The notes: generated from the sequence alone by a model not told the origin. Positions 19,413 through 28,588 are shown, counted from the first letter of the stretch. The stretch is DNA of 64,000 nucleotides from Candidatus Protochlamydia naegleriophila (GCF_001499655.1 NZ_LN879502.1:1612001-1676000); one strand, 5' to 3'. Numbers and translations are program-made.

Positions 19413-20516
19413 ATGGGTATTCCATCGTCTTTTGACGCCGCAGCTGCTAGGAGAGCATTTGATTCTCAGGACGCAGATTTTGATGCTAGCCTCGAAAAAA
19501 CTCAGGAAGCAGCAAAACTTGCCGAGTTAACTCTAGATGAAAACGCAGCCGAAGCAGCCCAAGAAAAACTTGCCCAAGAAGAGCAGGAAAATGCCAGCAC
19601 AGGGATGATGGCACCAACCAAAAAGCTTATTGCTCCTCCCCGCTCTGAAAAGATCGAAAAAGCTAAAGAGGTCCAAGAGTCAGTCTTGGTACGCAAAGAA
19701 GACGCCGATCAATTTGCTGGCGACTTCATGGGACGTGGTAATAACAAACACTACCACGTAGAAGTAGCCCTCTTAAGCGCCTTAGCTCAAGAGCTTGGTG
19801 TAAGCATCACACCTAAAATGTCTTCCACCGAAATCATCGATCACGTTGTTGCACGCCTCCGCACCATCGACCCCAATACGGGTAAACAGAAAGATCCCGA
19901 TAGTGCCCAAGTTGACAAAACATTTGAATTCTTGATCTATGCAGCTGAAAGACAGTTAGAAAAAGTTCCTAAAGACAGTCCCGAGAGCAAACGCTTGACA
20001 GAAGTTGCAGCTCACATTAAAGTCGCTAAAGATATTTATTACAACATGCCGGGACCCGATGGCAAGCCCAATGGTAAAGCCATTGACTCGGCCCAAAAAA
20101 TCATTGGTCTCGCCAGTGGAATCGTAGATGAATCTGAGTTATCAACGAAGGAAGCGCTTGATCAATTACGCAATATTTTAGACAACCCTCAAACTGTGCA
20201 AGACATACGCAAGCACTATGAAGCAAACGGCGGCTATCAACAATTATTTGTGGAAATTAAAGAGTTTTTTCACCACTTAGGATCGCAACTCAAGCGCGTC
20301 AATGTAAAGACGGTTGAAGGAGACAATCTCAATCCGACTAATATGCCAACCCTTGAGCCAGTGCAATTGCAACAATACGCGGCAGCAACTAAAGAAAGAA
20401 GTGCTATGTACCACACTTTGAAAAGTGCTAAAGAAGAAGCTAAGGTCTCAGAAAAGACCATGTACCGTGCCGGATATATTGATGATCCCATGGCTTCAAA
20501 ACGGGGAGGCTTTTAA
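19413..20516 (+). CDS. copN: Type III secretion gatekeeper CopN-like (SctW/YopN, HrpJ domain)
   Basis: Gatekeeper that plugs secretion before host contact; in Chlamydia CopN is also an effector. The 367-residue protein has a disordered acidic/Gln N-terminus (about residues 1-95) and a helical HrpJ-like core (about 100-300), with YHVEVALLSALAQELGVSI and a FLIYAAERQLEKVPKDSPE segment. Assignment rests on these features and above all on position directly after sctV and before the chaperone, as in Chlamydia. The C-terminus ends without an obvious TyeA-like domain, which may instead be encoded by the next gene. GGAGGT precedes ATG 19413. Confidence 0.85.
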   Translation: MGIPSSFDAAAARRAFDSQDADFDASLEKTQEAAKLAELTLDENAAEAAQEKLAQEEQENASTGMMAPTKKLIAPPRSEKIEKAKEVQESVLVRKEDADQFAGDFMGRGNNKHYHVEVALLSALAQELGVSITPKMSSTEIIDHVVARLRTIDPNTGKQKDPDSAQVDKTFEFLIYAAERQLEKVPKDSPESKRLTEVAAHIKVAKDIYYNMPGPDGKPNGKAIDSAQKIIGLASGIVDESELSTKEALDQLRNILDNPQTVQDIRKHYEANGGYQQLFVEIKEFFHHLGSQLKRVNVKTVEGDNLNPTNMPTLEPVQLQQYAAATKERSAMYHTLKSAKEEAKVSEKTMYRAGYIDDPMASKRGGF

Positions 20517-20612
20517 TGCCTTAAGCGCGATGAATAGATAAAGCGTTTTAATTCACTTTTGCCATATAAACGAGGCAAAGAATTACAACCGGAATCGAAA
20601 GAAGGATGAGAA

Positions 20613-20966
20613 ATGAAGCGAGAGGTTTTTCGTGCACACATCAACTACGAATCGATCGGCAAGCTCTTTTTCGATGCCGCCGATGAGCGTTATCCTACAG
20701 CAGAAAAAATGAATCAGCTCGTTTCCCGCATCGTGGATCCCATCGCTACCGATCCTCTTGAAAGCGTCTTTACCAAAATTACAGTACTCAATTCGATTCG
20801 CAATATGATCAAGGGAGTCTCTCCCCGCCTCTATCGCTCGATGCAACACCGCGATGACTTATATTTAGCAGTCATCGAAGCGCTCGAAGACTTAGAAGAT
20901 GAGCTAGAGGAGCTTGAGGAAAAAGAATTGGAAAATGAGGAAGAAGAAGCCGAAGCAGAAAGCTAG
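20613..20966 (+). CDS. Small acidic protein, possible stand-alone TyeA-like gatekeeper subunit
   Basis: The 117-residue protein lies between copN and the chaperone gene. It is helical; residues about 60-90 (TKITVLNSIRNMIKGVSPRL then RDDLYLAVIEALEDLEDEL) resemble the end of Yersinia TyeA, which also finishes in an acidic tail. The last 35 residues are almost all Glu, Asp, Leu and Ala. In Yersinia YopN and TyeA are separate; as I recall, chlamydial CopN is usually one polypeptide with the TyeA region at its C-terminus. Position suggests this gene supplies that part. The similarity is weak and read by eye. Alternatives: another chaperone or a CopN-binding protein. ATG 20613 follows AAGGATGAG. 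Confidence 0.6.
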   Translation: MKREVFRAHINYESIGKLFFDAADERYPTAEKMNQLVSRIVDPIATDPLESVFTKITVLNSIRNMIKGVSPRLYRSMQHRDDLYLAVIEALEDLEDELEELEEKELENEEEEAEAES

Positions 20967-21018
20967 GAACCCCTCTCACAAAAATGATGTCCAAAGTGAA
21001 AGTAGATAGGAGTGAACT

Positions 21019-21483
21019 ATGGTCAGCAGCCAATTCGAATCAATCCTAAAAGATTTTGAACCCTTTTTTAAGTGTCGATTACAGGCCGATCAAAATGAGT
21101 CATGCCTCGTTAGGATGGGTCATGGAATCTCCCTTCAAATGGAGTTGAATCGCTATGGCTTTTTATTGATTGGCTGCCGCATCGGCGAACTGCCTCGAGG
21201 TCGCTTTCAAGACGATGTCATCAAAGAGGCATTAAAAGCTAACGAGTTTTACCCTCCTTTTACGGGCATTTTCGGTATAAGCCGCAAATCAAACAACCTC
21301 TTTCTCTATCTTCTCGTCGATCCCCTTAAACTGGATCAGGATAAAATTTCGAATCTACTCAACCCCTTTATAGCTAAAGCCAAGTTATGGTCCGACTCTA
21401 TCAATCAAGGCAATATTCCAGCCCTCGGAGCGGTCACATCTCCTCAACCGGCTGTGGCTCCGCCATTTGGATTTTCACGCTAA
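21019..21483 (+). CDS. Type III secretion chaperone (class I, Scc1/SycE-like)
   Basis: Probable CesT/SycE-family chaperone for the gatekeeper CopN. The 154-residue protein has the family's mixed alpha-beta pattern: an N-terminal helix (FESILKDFEPFF), strands GISLQMELNRYGFLLIGCRIGELP, a helix DDVIKEALKANEFYPP, strands SNNLFLYLLVDP and a final helix. It has a short Pro-rich tail. C. trachomatis has a SycE-like chaperone of about 146 residues in the same place (after copN, before malQ). AGGAG precedes ATG 21019. Confidence 0.85.
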   Translation: MVSSQFESILKDFEPFFKCRLQADQNESCLVRMGHGISLQMELNRYGFLLIGCRIGELPRGRFQDDVIKEALKANEFYPPFTGIFGISRKSNNLFLYLLVDPLKLDQDKISNLLNPFIAKAKLWSDSINQGNIPALGAVTSPQPAVAPPFGFSR

Positions 21484-21518
21484 TAACGCGGGTTTAAAGC
21501 CCACACCGCCCAAAAAAA

Positions 21519-21547
21519 TTGACTTTAGGAGCGGCTAAAAATTTAAT
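21519..21547 (+). promoter_or_regulatory. Possible promoter for malQ
   Basis: TTGACT at 21519-21524, 17 bases, then TTTAAT at 21542-21547. The ATG of malQ lies about 70 bases downstream. The -35 is good and the -10 is weak. Confidence 0.4.
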
Positions 21548-21615
21548 CTTTGAACATCCGTAAAAACTTCATTCACATTTTATTGCCAATTTCTTAATGT
21601 GCATTATTTAAACCT

Positions 21616-23217
21616 ATGCAACAAGCAGCACTTATGACAGATCCGACCTCTCTTCTTCATTCCCCAGCCGCCAAACAGTGGCAACGCATAGGTGTTAAGC
21701 ATCATCACGGAATTATCATCCCGCTCTTTAGCCTGCATTCTGCAAACTCCTCAGGCATTGGCGAATACACAGACCTCATACCGCTTATCGATTGGTGCCG
21801 ATTCATTGGGTTCGATTTAATCCAGCTCCTCCCTTTAAACGATACAGGACTTGGAACGAGCCCCTATAGTGCCTTGTCAGCCTTTGCTTTAAATCCCATC
21901 TATTTAGGCCTTCACGCCCTTCCCTATCTGGACCAATTTCCACTCTTACAAGACGAGCTAAAGGCCATTCCCAAATTATCTCAGCAATCGCGAGTCGATT
22001 ATAAGACAGTCCGCGAAAATAAGGAGCGCTTTTTACGCCACTATGTGGAGCAAACAAAACAATTGATCTTGAACAGCCGCTCTTATCACGCATTCACTCA
22101 AAATTCTCCCTGGCTGAAAGGCTATGCCGTCTACAAGACATTGAAAGTTCTTTATCAATGCTCAAGCTGGGAAAGCTGGCCTGTTAATGATCAATCGCCA
22201 ACCCCGGAATTAATCAATCAACTGACCGAAGAACACAAAGAAGAGGTCGAATGGCATAGCATTTTGCAGTTCTTATGCGACCAGCAACTTCATGCAAGCA
22301 AAGAACATGCTGATAAGCACGAGGTTTTTTTGATGGGAGACATCCCCATTTTAATCGACCGGGACAGTGCCGAGGTCTGGCTCCATCGCCATCTTTTCGA
22401 CTTAAATTATTCTGCCGGATCTCCGCCCGATATATACAGCCTTGAAGGACAAAACTGGGGATTTCCTATCTATAATTGGGAAAAAATTGCGAGCGCAAAC
22501 TACCAATGGTGGATCGACCGTCTCTCGTGCGCCTCTCGCTATTACCACGTCTATCGAATCGACCACATCGTTGGCTTCTTCCGCATTTGGTCGATTACCC
22601 GAGGATTAACGGGGAAAGATGGAGTCTTTATTCCTCAAGATGAATCGACCTGGGTCGATCATGGACAACGCATCATGCTTATGATGCTAAAAGAATGTAC
22701 GATGCTCCCCATTGGAGAAGATTTAGGCGTTGTACCACCTGAAGTAAGGGACTGCTTAACAGCTCTTGGCATCTGCGGTACTAAAGTCATGCGCTGGGAG
22801 CGTTTATGGAAAGATAATGCCCGCTACATATTGCCCCAAGACTATCCTCTGATCAGCATGACAACCGTCTCGACTCACGACAGCGAAACCTTGCAGCAAT
22901 GGTGGCAAAACATGCCGCTCGACGCTCAAATCTTTGCACAATTCAAAGGATGGACCTATCACCCCAACCTGAGTCGAGAATATCAGCGAGAAATTTTATG
23001 GGATAGCCACCACTCAAATAGCTTATTTCATATCAATCTCTTGCAAGAATACTTAGCCCTCATTCCCGGACTCACTTGGCCCCTCTTAGAAGATGAACGG
23101 ATCAATATGCCGGGCATTTTATCCGATCGGAATTGGAGCTACAGGTTCAAGCCAAGTTTAGAAGAGTTCACGTCTCACACAAGCCTGCAACACCTCATGC
23201 GTGAACTCATCATTTAA
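21616..23217 (+). CDS. malQ: 4-alpha-glucanotransferase (amylomaltase, GH77)
   Basis: Transfers maltodextrin units between alpha-1,4-glucans in glycogen metabolism, which chlamydiae retain. The 533-residue protein has the GH77 segments: SGIGEYTDLIPLIDWC near the N-terminus, RIDHIVGFFRIW with the nucleophile Asp, LPIGEDLGVVPPEV with the acid/base Glu, and TTVSTHDSETLQQWW with the third acidic residue. Length is normal. The next Met (MTDPTS) six codons in is an alternative start. Its position after the type III secretion cluster matches Chlamydia. Confidence 0.95.
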   Translation: MQQAALMTDPTSLLHSPAAKQWQRIGVKHHHGIIIPLFSLHSANSSGIGEYTDLIPLIDWCRFIGFDLIQLLPLNDTGLGTSPYSALSAFALNPIYLGLHALPYLDQFPLLQDELKAIPKLSQQSRVDYKTVRENKERFLRHYVEQTKQLILNSRSYHAFTQNSPWLKGYAVYKTLKVLYQCSSWESWPVNDQSPTPELINQLTEEHKEEVEWHSILQFLCDQQLHASKEHADKHEVFLMGDIPILIDRDSAEVWLHRHLFDLNYSAGSPPDIYSLEGQNWGFPIYNWEKIASANYQWWIDRLSCASRYYHVYRIDHIVGFFRIWSITRGLTGKDGVFIPQDESTWVDHGQRIMLMMLKECTMLPIGEDLGVVPPEVRDCLTALGICGTKVMRWERLWKDNARYILPQDYPLISMTTVSTHDSETLQQWWQNMPLDAQIFAQFKGWTYHPNLSREYQREILWDSHHSNSLFHINLLQEYLALIPGLTWPLLEDERINMPGILSDRNWSYRFKPSLEEFTSHTSLQHLMRELII

Positions 23218-23777
23218 ACCCTTATCCCTCAGCATCGCACTTGAACATGGCCGAGCTTGACAATTAGATTTAGGGTTAAAAGCTTTTCGCTGAGTCTTGT
23301 TGTCTCAAGAAATAAAAAATTGAGAGGTCAAGCCCAAAACCTCTCATTTGCTATGCACCCCGAACCAGCCTTCAACTATGCTGCGACCTTATCAATGGCT
23401 CAACTATCAGCATTTTGCTCAATCCGCATAAAGAGGGAATGTTTGGACTAAACAGCACAGACAAAGAGATACAGCGGCAAGGACTTGCTCTTGCAAAAAA
23501 ATACGCTGATCGAAAATCTGAAGCTGCAATCTCGATCGGTTGAAAGCTAAATCATTTTTTATCCCTATCAAGGTCATGCAAAAAGCCGCTGCTGAGATTC
23601 TCTTGATCGTGATAGGGATAAAAGTAAACCCTCACAAGATACTATACTCTTCCACATGTCCAAGTCCCCCTTTCCGCCCTCATCGCTTCATTTTGGGCTT
23701 GTCTCTTTGGATGAGGAGTGTTAATTTACTTTCTGATATTAAACAACTAGGGCGTGTCGTTTTACATAAGCAAGATC
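23218..23777. other. Spacer between malQ and the transglutaminase-like gene
   Basis: Two small open frames (64 and 100 codons) show no family and probably are not genes. A perfect 14-bp inverted repeat lies at 23557-23623 (listed separately). The region could be a decayed gene, but nothing in it is recognisable. Confidence 0.45.
23557..23623. repeat. 14-bp perfect inverted repeat with 39-base loop
   Basis: Arms TTTTATCCCTATCA (23557-23570) and its exact complement (23610-23623). No T-run follows. It may be an operator, a transcript hairpin, or the remnant of a small mobile element. Confidence 0.55.
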
Positions 23778-25334
23778 ATGGCTCATTTTTATCCGTCTCT
23801 CACAGCCTTATTACTCGGCCTCACCCCCTGTGCCTATTTTAGTGACTTAAACGCCCTCCCTTCGACCGATCAAAAGCTTAAAATGCTTTATAATAGCCTC
23901 GATCCAACGTCTATTTCGCAGCATCTTGCTTTTTACGAACTCTATGGTGACCGTCCGCAAGGACGCCAGGCTTTGCAAGACGCTTGGCAACTTCTATCCG
24001 GCAAGGAAAGCGCTCGAGCGCAATCTTTACACGAAATTCCCTTTTCAAGCTCCGTTGTTCAAGCTCTCGTCAATTTGGTTAATAAACAGCCCGATCAAGA
24101 ATTAGAGGCCCTCTCCGATGAAGAGTTAACTGAGCTGGAAAAGCTCTCGTCATCCCTTGCTCACAACAAACTGAAAGGGCATTACGTATGGAGCGAAGAA
24201 GCCGTTTGGACTTTACCGGTTGAAGAGGTTGATCTCGCACGAGGATTGTTTCTGAGCCAATTTGGCGCCGATTCACGACGCATTAGGACCTATGAAGCCT
24301 TGATGGATCTCATGGCTCTCCAGATCCTTGCCCGTCTTCCAGCATCTGCTTTGCCTGAAGCTAAAATCCAAGCCATTAATACACTCATATTTGATGAACT
24401 AGGTTTCCGCTTTCCTCCTCATTCCCTCTATGCCAAAGACATCGATATTTATACTTTTTTGCCATCCGTTTTAGATTCTCATCGAGGCGTTTGCTTAGGG
24501 GTATCCATTCTCTACCTTTGCCTGGCCCAACGCCTCAATCTTCCCCTCGAGATGGTTACGCCTCCTGGACACATCTACGTGCGCTATCGCGCACCGAAGC
24601 GAGTCATCAATATCGAAACAACAGCTAGAGGCATCCATCTCGACAGCGGAGAATATTTAGGCATCAATACCCGTTCCTTGCAGCAGAGGACGATCAAAGA
24701 AGTGATTGGACTTGCCCACTTTAATCAAGCCTCCGTCTTTTGGCAGCAGGGAGAATTCGAGCAGGCCTTTTTAGCCTATCAAAAGGGAGATCCCTATCTC
24801 CCTCACGATCCCCTACTGAAGGAGTTGATGGGCTATGCCTGTTTATTGACGAATAGAGAGGAGAGGGGAAAACAGTTGCTAACTGAAGTCAAAGACCACA
24901 TTCCTGACTATGCAGTTACACGCTCAACAATAGCGGAGGATTACTTGCAGGGCCACATAGATAGCTCCAGTATTGCCATTCTTTTTTCGCGGTCTGACGA
25001 CAATCGCCAGGCCCAGCTCGCAAAGAAACAGGCATTGGAAACGATAGTCAAAGAGCATCCCCGCTTTCGGGCAGGTCTTTTACAGCTGGCCATGACTTGG
25101 GCTCAACTGCACCGCATGGGCGAAGCACTAGACACCTTGGCTGCATATCAAGCTCTTTATGATAAGGACCCCGAAGTCAATTATTATTTGGCAATTTTAT
25201 ATGCTCAGCGCTTAGATTATCAACGAGCTTGGCATCATCTTCGCCAATCGGAACAATTAGTCAAAGCAAGAGAGTATGATTGCAAGCAACTCAAAGAGTT
25301 TAGAATGGCTCTTGTGAAAGAGTGTCCAGAATAA
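23778..25334 (+). CDS. Transglutaminase-like (SirB1-type) protein with TPR C-terminus
   Basis: The 518-residue protein likely begins with a signal peptide (MAHFYPSLTALLLGLTPCAY). The centre (about residues 190-290) is a transglutaminase-like fold of the SirB1 type. It has RGVCLGVSILYLCLAQRLNL, where the family Cys is present (about Cys239), and PPGHIYVRY with the family His (about His265), followed by INIETT at the third-residue position. The last 230 residues are helical TPR-like repeats (FWQQGEFEQAFLAYQKGDPY, then YYLAILYAQRLDYQRAWHHL). Function unknown; peptidase-like or protein-modifying activity in the periplasm is possible. An upstream in-frame GTG at 23754 is an alternative start; neither has a strong ribosome binding site. 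Followed after 23 bases by cobalamin adenosyltransferase. Confidence 0.75.
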   Translation: MAHFYPSLTALLLGLTPCAYFSDLNALPSTDQKLKMLYNSLDPTSISQHLAFYELYGDRPQGRQALQDAWQLLSGKESARAQSLHEIPFSSSVVQALVNLVNKQPDQELEALSDEELTELEKLSSSLAHNKLKGHYVWSEEAVWTLPVEEVDLARGLFLSQFGADSRRIRTYEALMDLMALQILARLPASALPEAKIQAINTLIFDELGFRFPPHSLYAKDIDIYTFLPSVLDSHRGVCLGVSILYLCLAQRLNLPLEMVTPPGHIYVRYRAPKRVINIETTARGIHLDSGEYLGINTRSLQQRTIKEVIGLAHFNQASVFWQQGEFEQAFLAYQKGDPYLPHDPLLKELMGYACLLTNREERGKQLLTEVKDHIPDYAVTRSTIAEDYLQGHIDSSSIAILFSRSDDNRQAQLAKKQALETIVKEHPRFRAGLLQLAMTWAQLHRMGEALDTLAAYQALYDKDPEVNYYLAILYAQRLDYQRAWHHLRQSEQLVKAREYDCKQLKEFRMALVKECPE

Positions 25335-25357
25335 TCTAATTTAACACAGGTGATCGC

Positions 25358-25942
25358 GTGAAAATTTATACTCGCACAGGCGACAAAGGCACAACTTCGC
25401 TATTCTCAGGTCAAAGAGTTCACAAAAATGATCCCTTTATCGATGCGCTTGGAACCGTTGATGAAGGCAACTCTGCATTGGGATTAGCCCTTTCTTTTCT
25501 GCCAAAAGAGCCTTTCTATCAAGAAACAAGAGATCAACTCGAAATCATTCAACATGCCTTGTTTGATGTGGGAGCAGCCCTTGCAACACCGCGCAGCTGC
25601 CATCAGAATCAAAAACTTGAAAAAACACGCTTCGACCACGAAGCTATCGATTTACTGGAAAAGTGGATCGATGCAATGGAAGGCCAGCTGCCAGCATTAA
25701 AGACCTTTATCTTGCCAGGCGGTCATCCAGCAGGCGCTGCTTTGCATCTGTCGCGCAGCATCATACGCAGGGCAGAGCGTTACGTAGTCCCTCTTTATGA
25801 ACAAGGGGATGTCGTTCAAGACGTTTTGATCTACTTAAACCGTTTATCAGACTATTTATTCGCCGTTTCACGCTTTGTCAATCATCACTTAAAAGCCCCA
25901 GAAACCCTTTGGCAATCCCATAAAACCTGTCAGCATGCCTGA
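25358..25942 (+). CDS. Corrinoid adenosyltransferase (PduO type)
   Basis: Transfers the adenosyl group of ATP to cob(I)alamin, making coenzyme B12. The 194-residue protein shows the PduO family pattern: YTRTGDKGTTSLFSGQRVHK at the N-terminus (ATP binding), the DALGTVDEGNSALGLA segment, FDVGAALATPRS, and the conserved FILPGGHPAGAALHLSRSIIRRAER near residue 125. The start is GTG 25358, with CAGGTGAT upstream. It probably shares a transcript with the preceding gene. Its presence suggests a B12-dependent enzyme elsewhere on the chromosome fed by imported cobalamin (inference). Confidence 0.93.
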   Translation: MKIYTRTGDKGTTSLFSGQRVHKNDPFIDALGTVDEGNSALGLALSFLPKEPFYQETRDQLEIIQHALFDVGAALATPRSCHQNQKLEKTRFDHEAIDLLEKWIDAMEGQLPALKTFILPGGHPAGAALHLSRSIIRRAERYVVPLYEQGDVVQDVLIYLNRLSDYLFAVSRFVNHHLKAPETLWQSHKTCQHA

Positions 25943-25973
25943 CATTGCCAAGCAAAACCTCCATTTACCCCAT

Positions 25974-26011
25974 GAGGCTCTTGCAAAAATCTAGTGGTTT
26001 GCAGGAGCCTC
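25974..26011. terminator. Hairpin between convergent genes
   Basis: Arms of 14 bases (25974-25987 and 25998-26011), paired throughout if one G-U is allowed, loop of about 10 bases. It lies between the rightward adenosyltransferase and the leftward ispG and may serve both, although the T-run is poor. Confidence 0.6.
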
Positions 26012-26049
26012 GCGCAATTGCGTGCAGTCGCAATTAGCGTCAAATTAGC

Positions 26050-28026
26050 TTAGGAAAGCACTTCTATAGCCGATACTTCATCTTGGCTAGGCTCTACCCA
26101 GCGGCCATGAGTTTTAATCAATTCAATGAGGCGATCATCCGCGTCAGCAAAGTCAATATTGCGTTCAACGCATTCCTTGCCCACGTAGAGGTCAATCATA
26201 CCTGGCTTCGACCCAACGTAGCCAAAATCGGCATCTGCCATCTCGCCAGGCCCATTAACGATACATCCCATGATCGCAATCTTGACGCCTGGAAGATGGG
26301 AAGTGCGGGCCTGAATTCTCTTGGTTACATCTTGCAGGTTAAAGAGCGTACGTCCACAGCTGGGGCAGGAGATAAAGTCAGTTTTAGACATTCTCATGCG
26401 AGCCGCTTGCAGAATCGAAAAGCTCAATTGACGCAAGAAATCGATTTCATAAGGCCCTTCTAACCAAAGCCCCTCGCCCAGCCCGTCACAAAGGAGCGCG
26501 CCGCACTCCATGCTCGCCAAAAGAGTCACATCCTCTTTATCTCCGCTATAAGCAAAGTTTAAAATGACAGGACACGCTAATTGATTTTCCCGCACCCATT
26601 CAAAAAACTGCCTGCAATAGTGCAAACGATTAGTTGTTGGTGCGAGCAAAATTAAATCAGGCTTCACATCGAGCAAACCTTGCCATGCAGCTGGAACTTC
26701 CTCTTTTACTTGAACCACCAGCGGCTGCTCAGGAAAGGAATGAACCGAAAAGCGGGAAGCGAAAGCATCGGTTTTAACCTTCTGCGCAGCTTCTTGCAAC
26801 GAGGCGATAGTTATGGCGGGCGCTTCTGAATGAGTTGAAAAAAGGCCAACTCCGATGTCTTTTAGTGGCTGGAGCCTCTGCATCGCTGCCTGGTTGAAGC
26901 CAAATTCTTTTAAGACCAGATTGTCAGCAGTCACAGTCTTTAACTTGGGACGACCAAAAGAGCCTTCACAGCCCAGCTGTTGATAAAGGAATGGATTGTG
27001 TAGCATTTGAGGAGGCAGCGTAACAAAGACCGTTCCATCGCGATGCATCGGAACGCGAGCTGACAAGTCAACAGGGCGACGCTCCAAGCATTCTATTTTC
27101 CGATGCGTTTCAGTAAAGGGGGCAATACCTTGATCTTGATACTCTCGTCCAAGCTTAATTAAGCGCTGACAAGGATCTATTTCAAGCCAAGGATCTTCAG
27201 TCAGAGAAACGCGAATCGTGTCGCCGATTCCGTCTAGAAGTAGCGATCCAATTCCCATAGCCGACTTAACCCTGCCATCTTCCCCCTCTCCCGCCTCTGT
27301 CACACCGAGATGCAGAGGATAATCCCATCCTAAATCATACATTTCCTGAGTCAATAAACGGTACGCCTGGATCATGACTTGTGGATTAGAGGCTTTCATC
27401 GAGAAGAGAAAATCGTGATAGTCATTTTTGCGGCAAATCCTTGCAAACTCCAAAGCCGATTCTACCATCCCAAAAGGAGTATCGCCGTAGCGATTCATGA
27501 TCCGGTCAGATAGCGATCCATGATTCGTGCCAATACGCATCGCTCGTTTTAGTTGCTTACATTTTTCCACTAATGGAGTGAATTTTTCTTCAATCCGCTC
27601 GAGTTCCTTTGAATAAGATTCATCATCGTAGTCAATCTGCTTAAAGCTCGCCCGCTTATCGACAAAGTTACCCGGATTAATGCGCACCTTATCGACAAAA
27701 TCGATGACGCGCATCGCAGCTGGCGGATAAAAATGAATATCAGCCACTAATGGAATGTTATAGCCGCGCTGAACTAAGCCATTCTTAATGTATTCGCATG
27801 CATCAGCCTCTTTTATCCCCTGCACAGTCATGCGTACAATTTCACACCCATTGTCGGCCAGTCGAATCACTTGGTCAATGGTCGCTTCAACATCTCTTGT
27901 ATTAGAAGTTGTCATCGACTGAATGCGTACAGGGTTATTGCCTCCCACTCCTATATGTCCAACCATAACCGTGCGTGTTGGTCGCCTTTGGGTCTGATAA
28001 ATCGCCTCACAATATTTCTTATTCAT
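26050..28026 (-). CDS. ispG: 4-hydroxy-3-methylbut-2-en-1-yl diphosphate synthase (IspG), long form
   Basis: Iron-sulfur enzyme of the MEP isoprenoid pathway, making HMBPP. At 658 residues it is the three-domain type seen in plants and chlamydiae, much longer than the 370-residue bacterial form. The N-terminal TIM barrel carries VGGNNPVRIQSMTTSNTRD and VADIHFYPPAAM. A middle insertion domain spans about residues 330-540. The C-terminal domain has the [4Fe-4S] ligands ISCPSCGRTLF and IAIMGCIVNGPGEMADADFG. Start chosen at ATG 28026 (MNKKYCEAIYQTQRRPT), preceded by AGGAAG; an upstream TTG-type frame extension lacks support. It stands alone on the minus strand. Confidence 0.95.
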   Translation of the reverse strand: MNKKYCEAIYQTQRRPTRTVMVGHIGVGGNNPVRIQSMTTSNTRDVEATIDQVIRLADNGCEIVRMTVQGIKEADACEYIKNGLVQRGYNIPLVADIHFYPPAAMRVIDFVDKVRINPGNFVDKRASFKQIDYDDESYSKELERIEEKFTPLVEKCKQLKRAMRIGTNHGSLSDRIMNRYGDTPFGMVESALEFARICRKNDYHDFLFSMKASNPQVMIQAYRLLTQEMYDLGWDYPLHLGVTEAGEGEDGRVKSAMGIGSLLLDGIGDTIRVSLTEDPWLEIDPCQRLIKLGREYQDQGIAPFTETHRKIECLERRPVDLSARVPMHRDGTVFVTLPPQMLHNPFLYQQLGCEGSFGRPKLKTVTADNLVLKEFGFNQAAMQRLQPLKDIGVGLFSTHSEAPAITIASLQEAAQKVKTDAFASRFSVHSFPEQPLVVQVKEEVPAAWQGLLDVKPDLILLAPTTNRLHYCRQFFEWVRENQLACPVILNFAYSGDKEDVTLLASMECGALLCDGLGEGLWLEGPYEIDFLRQLSFSILQAARMRMSKTDFISCPSCGRTLFNLQDVTKRIQARTSHLPGVKIAIMGCIVNGPGEMADADFGYVGSKPGMIDLYVGKECVERNIDFADADDRLIELIKTHGRWVEPSQDEVSAIEVLS

Positions 28027-28588
28027 CTTTACTTCCTGCTTTAGATGACAGAATGACTTTTTAGAGAATATATGATACCACAATTGGATGATAAAACCAA
28101 TTTCTTTATGTTTACTTAAAGATAATAGAACGTCTTATTTCATAAGAAAAACAATAACTATCGCAAACCCACCAAATCTATCTTCCAGAAATCGGCATCC
28201 GCCTGTTAAAACAATTGGCTTATTTGCCTACCCTTCCTTTCAAAAAAAAGCAGGCAAAGGATTAATTCAAAGATCATTAAAGAGAGCGACTGGAGATTGC
28301 CAAATTCCATGCAGACCATCAGCACTCTGTCATTGCAGCCGCCTATTTAATAAATCCCTACCTGAATTTGCCGCGCATATTCCAAGACAAGAGTTAGCTC
28401 TTAAAAGACAGCAGTTAGCACTTAAATATGGGCTCATTCCAGATTGACTATCTCTACTGAAAAGTCTAAAATGCAACCTGCAAGCCCCCTTTAAAATCAT
28501 ACCCAATTCCTCTTTATTATTTTCTGTTCATTTAAGCGCTTTTTTTGATAATAGAAATCATCAGATTTTAAGTAAGGGGGATTGATCC
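28027..28588. other. Divergent spacer between ispG and clpB
   Basis: Holds the promoters of both genes, not identified with confidence. A 119-codon open frame (28088-28447, plus) starts 61 bases from ispG. It has no ribosome binding site and a composition rich in Arg, Pro, Ser and Lys unlike its neighbours. Its end (AHIPRQELALKRQQLALKYG) looks somewhat protein-like, so a decayed gene is possible. Confidence 0.35.

Noticed and set aside
23540-23842. 100-codon frame before the transglutaminase-like gene
   Set aside because: It runs across a hairpin and overlaps the start of the real gene in another frame, without family similarity.
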